A stretch of DNA of 9,338 bases from an uncultured Traorella sp. (lineage in GTDB: Bacteria > Bacillota_I > Bacilli_A > Erysipelotrichales > Erysipelotrichaceae), in assembly GCA_945919165.1 (NCBI GenBank), contig CAMEIZ010000067.1, positions 1 to 9,338 on the forward strand, in the 5' to 3' direction. The notes under the pieces were generated by a model that was not told the DNA's origin, made no database searches, and saw only the letters and a list, made by a program, of their open reading frames with translations. The position numbers were made by a program, and so were the translations under genes. Positions 6,450-9,338 of the stretch are shown piece after piece. Position 1 is the first letter of the stretch, and each line of letters starts with the position of its first letter.

Positions 6450-6855
6450 TCAGCATTATTTTGTAATAAAAGATGATTATGCCAATGCCGGAAAGGTTTC
6501 AACCAATATCAAGACACTTTTGAAACAGCTGGGAGTTGACAGTAATATTCTCAGAAGAATCGCCGTAGCCTGTTATGAAGCTGAAATCAATATGATCATT
6601 CATTCCTATGGAGGAGAAATCATACTGACTATTCTGGATGAAGGATATGTCAATTTGATGTTTCATGATCATGGACCTGGAATTGAGGATATTGAAAAAG
6701 CAATGACTCCGGGATATTCAACTGCTAGTAAAAGTGCCAGAGAATTTGGGTTTGGAGCCGGAATGGGATTGCCAAATATCAAACGAATGTCGGACACATT
6801 TGATTTGACAACTTCAACAAGTGGAACAAGGTTAAAGATAGGGTTTAAGATATGA
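6442..6855 (+). CDS. RsbW-like GHKL ATPase (anti-sigma-factor type serine kinase)
   Basis: A 137-aa single-domain ATP-binding protein of the HATPase_c/RsbW-SpoIIAB type. The N box is E46-x3-N50 (EAEINMIIHS), the G1 box is D76-HGPG80, and the G2 box is the Gly-rich GFGAGMGLPNIKRMSD at about 103-117. No histidine-phosphorylation domain or membrane segment is present. Known relatives phosphorylate an anti-anti-sigma (STAS) protein or bind a sigma factor, but no STAS or sigma gene lies in the window, so the partner may be another member of this operon, such as a DRTGG protein or the Fe-S protein encoded next. It overlaps the preceding gene by eight bases and the following gene by the four bases ATGA. 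Its own ribosome site is weak, which fits coupled translation. Domain is firm; target is unknown. Confidence 0.88.
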   Translation: MFDQHYFVIKDDYANAGKVSTNIKTLLKQLGVDSNILRRIAVACYEAEINMIIHSYGGEIILTILDEGYVNLMFHDHGPGIEDIEKAMTPGYSTASKSAREFGFGAGMGLPNIKRMSDTFDLTTSTSGTRLKIGFKI

Positions 6856-8036
6856 GAGTGATTACTTATACGCTTCATAAATGTGTAAAATGTATGCACT
6901 GTTTAAAGACCTGTCCGACAGAAGCGATTACGATCAAAGATGAACGCGTGCAGATCTCTGCTGATAAATGCATCAATTGCGGAGAATGCATCAGTGCCTG
7001 TAAACATTCTGGACTGAGTGCAAAAGGGAGTACTTTAGTCGATACGAAGAATTATAAAAAAAGCATTTGTCTGGTGCCAAGCTCCATCTATTGTGATTGT
7101 GCAACAGAAAAAGATGCCAGAAGACTTAATGCGGCTTTAAATAAACTGGGTTTTGATGAACTGGTTTATTTAAGTGAATATGAAGGAGCTGTTTATGATC
7201 TTGTTAATGATCTGATGGAAAAGAATCATGAGGGAATGTATATTTCTTCTTTCTGTCCGGTGGTGAATGAAATGATTATGAAGCAGTATCCGATGTTGTT
7301 AGAACGACAGGTCAGCTTTGAATATCCGGCTATGCTGGCAGCCAGAGAAGTCAGAAAGAAATATGGCTCTGATGCCGGAATCTTTCTGTTATGTGAATGT
7401 CCTTCGAAGCTGACATTTGGTAAATATCCTTATGGGAATAAGGAAAGTGAAATTGATCATTGTTTGTCTATTGTTGATTTGTTTCCGCTGATCAATTCTT
7501 ATCGCAATGAAGATGAAGCAGAGCTTCAATTATGTACTCAGGGAATCAAATCAGTGGCAACGGGATTGGGACAGCGCTTTGATGCACAGATTCTTTCGGT
7601 GAATGGAATGAAAAAGGTGCGAAAGGCGTTGGAACTTTCTGAATTTGGTCTGTCGAAGGAAGTACGATATCTTTCATTAAGTGCTTGTTTTAATGGATGT
7701 ATAGGCGGTCAGTTTTTATGGGGAAATCCGTTTAACGGACGTCTCAATATGCATGATCTTATGAAAGCAAGCCATGTAGCACCAAAGAATTATTCACTGG
7801 AAGATATCATGAAGAAAAAAGATGTTTCTGCACAAAAAAACAAGAACATGTTTGAACAGCTGAAACGTTTTAATGCCATCAATGACGCATTTGATCATTT
7901 ACCGGGATTTGATTGCGGAGCTTGTGGTTATCCTTCCTGTCGAAGTATGGCTGAAGCGATTGTGGATCAAGTGCAGTCGATTGAAGATTGTAAGATTATT
8001 CAAAGGAGGAATCAGAATGCTGGTGAAAGAGTTTAA
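6852..8036 (+). CDS. Ferredoxin plus [FeFe]-hydrogenase-like C-terminal domain protein, HydS-like, probably non-catalytic
   Basis: A 394-aa Fe-S protein in three parts. Residues 1-55 form a two-[4Fe-4S] ferredoxin (C11, C14, C17, C21 and C40, C43, C46, C50). About 70-330 resemble the H-cluster domain of [FeFe] hydrogenase. The C-terminus is a further [4Fe-4S] domain (LPGFDCGACGYPSC) with C355, C358, C363 and C380. The four cysteines that hold the H-cluster cubane are retained: C135 in SSFCP, C183 in CECPSK, and C279 and C283 in ACFNGCIGG. Of the other active-site residues, the proton-relay cysteine before C135 is Phe134, the L2 glutamate is missing, and the L3 methionine two before C279 is Ser, although K186 is kept. 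This resembles sensory HydS-type proteins rather than a turnover enzyme. GHKL ATPase and DRTGG genes flank it, suggesting redox or hydrogen sensing. Its end overlaps the next gene by 20 bases. Confidence 0.88.
   Translation: MRVITYTLHKCVKCMHCLKTCPTEAITIKDERVQISADKCINCGECISACKHSGLSAKGSTLVDTKNYKKSICLVPSSIYCDCATEKDARRLNAALNKLGFDELVYLSEYEGAVYDLVNDLMEKNHEGMYISSFCPVVNEMIMKQYPMLLERQVSFEYPAMLAAREVRKKYGSDAGIFLLCECPSKLTFGKYPYGNKESEIDHCLSIVDLFPLINSYRNEDEAELQLCTQGIKSVATGLGQRFDAQILSVNGMKKVRKALELSEFGLSKEVRYLSLSACFNGCIGGQFLWGNPFNGRLNMHDLMKASHVAPKNYSLEDIMKKKDVSAQKNKNMFEQLKRFNAINDAFDHLPGFDCGACGYPSCRSMAEAIVDQVQSIEDCKIIQRRNQNAGERV
8002..8009 (+). promoter_or_regulatory. Strong ribosome binding site deciding the second DRTGG start
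   Basis: AAAGGAGG lies seven bases before ATG 8017, inside the coding end of the Fe-S protein. It fixes a short 110-aa product and shows that this gene is translated more independently than its neighbours, which rely on weak sites and overlaps. Confidence 0.85.
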
Positions 8037-8349
8037 AGAAAAAACGGGCTTTGAAGTGATGGCCACTCCTAAAGCTTTGGAAAAAGAGATCAGCGGTGTT
8101 TTTGTTGGTGATCTGTTAAGCTGGGTCATGGGTCATTCAAAGCCTGGACAAGTGTGGGTTACAGTACAGACTCATTTGAATATCGTAGCTGTTTGTGCAT
8201 TGAAAGATTTAAGTGCTCTTGTCATAGCTTCTTCAGCACAGGTTCCCAAGGAAACTCTCGATAAAGCCATGGAAGAAGATATTGCCGTGTTTATGACGGA
8301 TTTAAGCGCTTATGAGGTAGCGAAAAAGGCTGCAGAATTAGGTTGTTAA
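8017..8349 (+). CDS. DRTGG domain protein, hydrogenase-cluster type (second copy)
   Basis: A 110-aa soluble protein that closely fits the stand-alone DRTGG proteins found beside [FeFe]-hydrogenase genes of anaerobic Firmicutes. Features include VGDLLSWVMGHSKPGQVWVT, VQTHLNIVAV, an alternating helix/strand middle, and TDLSAYEVAKKAAELG at the end. The biochemical role is not known to me; DRTGG domains elsewhere are thought to bind a ligand or regulate. It is the more typical of the two paralogues in this operon (the other starts at 6102). The frame is open back to 7873, but a perfect ribosome site at 8002-8009 and the family-like beginning select ATG 8017. It overlaps the Fe-S gene by 20 bases and ends one base before the PHP gene. 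Confidence 0.88.
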   Translation: MLVKEFKEKTGFEVMATPKALEKEISGVFVGDLLSWVMGHSKPGQVWVTVQTHLNIVAVCALKDLSALVIASSAQVPKETLDKAMEEDIAVFMTDLSAYEVAKKAAELGC

Positions 8350-8350
8350 C

Positions 8351-9046
8351 ATGAAAGCAGATCTTCATATCCATTCTGCACTCTCACCGTGTGCCAATGA
8401 TGATATGTCGCCTAATAATATTGTCAATATGGCTCTTATTGCCGGGCTTGACTGTATCAGTGTGACGGATCACAATTCCTTGAAACAACAGAAAATCATG
8501 AAACAGGTGGCAGATCGTATTGGGATTCACTATATCTATGGGGTGGAAGTACAGACGGTTGAGGATGTTCACATAATAGCTTATTTTCGTGAAGAAAACG
8601 ATATTGAGACTTTTCAGAGTGTGTTGAATGAACATCTTTTGCCGATTCAAAATGATGTCAATTATTTTGGAAATCAGTTTTTATTTAATGAATGGGATGA
8701 AGTGATTTCACATGAAGAGGTGTTATTGATCCAATCCTTAGATTTATCTATTGATGAACTTGAAGTTCAAATTCATCGCTGTCATGGATTGATGTGTCTG
8801 GCTCATGTTTGTGATAAAGCTAATTCAATTCTGACTCAGCTGGGATTTATTAACGAAAACTTACAATTCGATATGATTGAAGTAAAAAATCAAGCTCAAA
8901 AGAAACATGTAATAGAGATGCATCCATGGATCAAGGATCCGTTTTGGATAGTAAACAGTGATGCTCATTTTCTTCAGGATATAGGCCTTTTTGAAAATAT
9001 TGTAGATGAAAAGAGACTTGATGAGTGCTGGAGGAAATGGATATGA
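8351..9046 (+). CDS. PHP-domain metal-dependent phosphoesterase
   Basis: A 231-aa predicted cytoplasmic hydrolase of the PHP superfamily, whose members hydrolyse phosphomonoesters, nucleotides or RNA ends with a di- or trinuclear metal site. The metal-binding motifs are in order: H6 and H8 in DLHIHSALSP, D40 and H41 in VTDHNS, E66 in GVEVQT, H74 in DVHIIAYF, H152 in LAHVCD, and D204 and H206 in NSDAHFL. All look intact, so catalysis is expected; the substrate is unknown. YciV/RNase AM-like enzymes are the nearest characterised group by motif, but similarity elsewhere is not established. The ATG follows the previous stop by one base with only a weak ribosome site, and the stop overlaps the next start (ATGA). 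Its place between a DRTGG protein and a GHKL ATPase suggests hydrolysis of a signalling or damaged nucleotide or phosphoprotein, which is inference. Confidence 0.9.
   Translation: MKADLHIHSALSPCANDDMSPNNIVNMALIAGLDCISVTDHNSLKQQKIMKQVADRIGIHYIYGVEVQTVEDVHIIAYFREENDIETFQSVLNEHLLPIQNDVNYFGNQFLFNEWDEVISHEEVLLIQSLDLSIDELEVQIHRCHGLMCLAHVCDKANSILTQLGFINENLQFDMIEVKNQAQKKHVIEMHPWIKDPFWIVNSDAHFLQDIGLFENIVDEKRLDECWRKWI
9030..9034 (+). promoter_or_regulatory. Ribosome binding site of the terminal ATPase gene
   Basis: GGAGG lies eight bases before ATG 9043 and eleven before the in-frame ATG 9046, so 9043 is preferred. The site is inside the end of the PHP gene. Confidence 0.65.
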
Positions 9047-9338
9047 TGGAAAACTTAAGCATGCATCTTTTGGATATTGGTTCGAACAGTGTCCGTGCTC
9101 ATGCGAAAATGATTGTTATTTCACTCATGGAAAGTGATATCAACGATCAAATTGTCATGGAAATCTGTGATGATGGTATGGGAATGGATGAAAATATGCA
9201 GCAGGCTGTATTGGATCCGTTTTATACAACTCGTACAACACGGCGAATTGGTTTAGGCATTCCGCTTTTTAAAGAATTGGCTGAACAGTGCTGTGGTGAA
9301 TCTAAACTGGAATCGAAAGTGAATGTGGGAACTCGTAT
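9043..9338 (+). CDS. GHKL (histidine-kinase-like) ATPase, cut by the window end
   Basis: Only the first 98 codons are visible; the reading frame is open to the edge. The start ENLSMHLLDIGSNSVRAHAK is typical of the small ATP-binding proteins next to hydrogenase genes and contains the N box around N15. The G1 box is D43-DGMG47 and the G2 box is RRIGLGIPL (G70, G72) after the segment LDPFYTTRTT. No phosphorylation-site histidine domain precedes it, so this is not a complete sensor kinase; the visible part is a bare ATPase domain. It is a second, different ATPase from the RsbW-like one at 6442. It starts with a four-base overlap with the PHP gene. NuoE/NuoF/HydA genes are the expected sequel, but they are not seen here. 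Confidence 0.88.
   Translation, partial: MMENLSMHLLDIGSNSVRAHAKMIVISLMESDINDQIVMEICDDGMGMDENMQQAVLDPFYTTRTTRRIGLGIPLFKELAEQCCGESKLESKVNVGTR

Noticed and set aside
7873..8016. Longer start of the second DRTGG protein within the Fe-S gene
   Set aside because: The extension is out-of-frame reading of the conserved [4Fe-4S] C-terminus; a perfect ribosome site precedes ATG 8017.
6852..8036. Catalytic [FeFe] hydrogenase large subunit (HydA)
   Set aside because: The protein is short and lacks the proton-relay Cys, the L2 Glu and the L3 Met, so a sensory or accessory role is more likely.
890..8650. Several open frames of 60-95 codons on the minus strand
   Set aside because: All lie over well-supported + strand genes, show no family motifs, and appear to be shadows of those genes.

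Overview
The window reads as chromosomal DNA of a low-GC Gram-positive bacterium (Bacillota). AT-rich codon use, strong AAAGGAG-type ribosome sites, a T-box riboswitch, lipoprotein signal peptides of Gram-positive type and an anaerobe-type hydrogenase accessory cluster all fit. A ThrRS without its N-terminal TGS domain and a probable leaderless gene suggest a lineage near Erysipelotrichia and Mollicutes, but this is inference. All genes lie on the + strand, and no mobile element, tRNA, rRNA or CRISPR array was seen.

Left part (1-1664): a complete M29 metallo-aminopeptidase with all six expected metal ligands, followed by a small lipoprotein of unknown function, probably cotranscribed from a promoter left of the window.

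Middle (1665-5511): a promoter and a threonine T-box leader control thrS. The stop of thrS overlaps the start of an ABC-transporter substrate-binding lipoprotein by 13 nt, so the lipoprotein probably shares the threonine-dependent control. A strong terminator closes this unit. A TATAAT box six bases before the next ATG suggests that the ABC permease gene is transcribed separately as a leaderless mRNA. No ABC ATPase gene is present. A second terminator follows the permease.

Right part (5512-9338, continuing past the edge): an extended -10 promoter starts a tightly packed, translationally coupled operon. In order it encodes a NuoE/HndA-like [2Fe-2S] subunit, a small DRTGG-like protein, an RsbW-like GHKL ATPase, a ferredoxin/[FeFe]-hydrogenase-like Fe-S protein with altered active-site residues, a second DRTGG protein, a PHP-family metal phosphoesterase, and a second GHKL ATPase cut by the window end. 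Such sets are known next to the NADH-linked [FeFe] hydrogenase genes (NuoE, NuoF, HydA) of anaerobic Firmicutes, and those genes are the expected continuation. The collective role of the accessory set is not established to my knowledge. It looks like a sensing, signalling or maturation module tied to hydrogen/NADH metabolism, and it is the most interesting part of the window.
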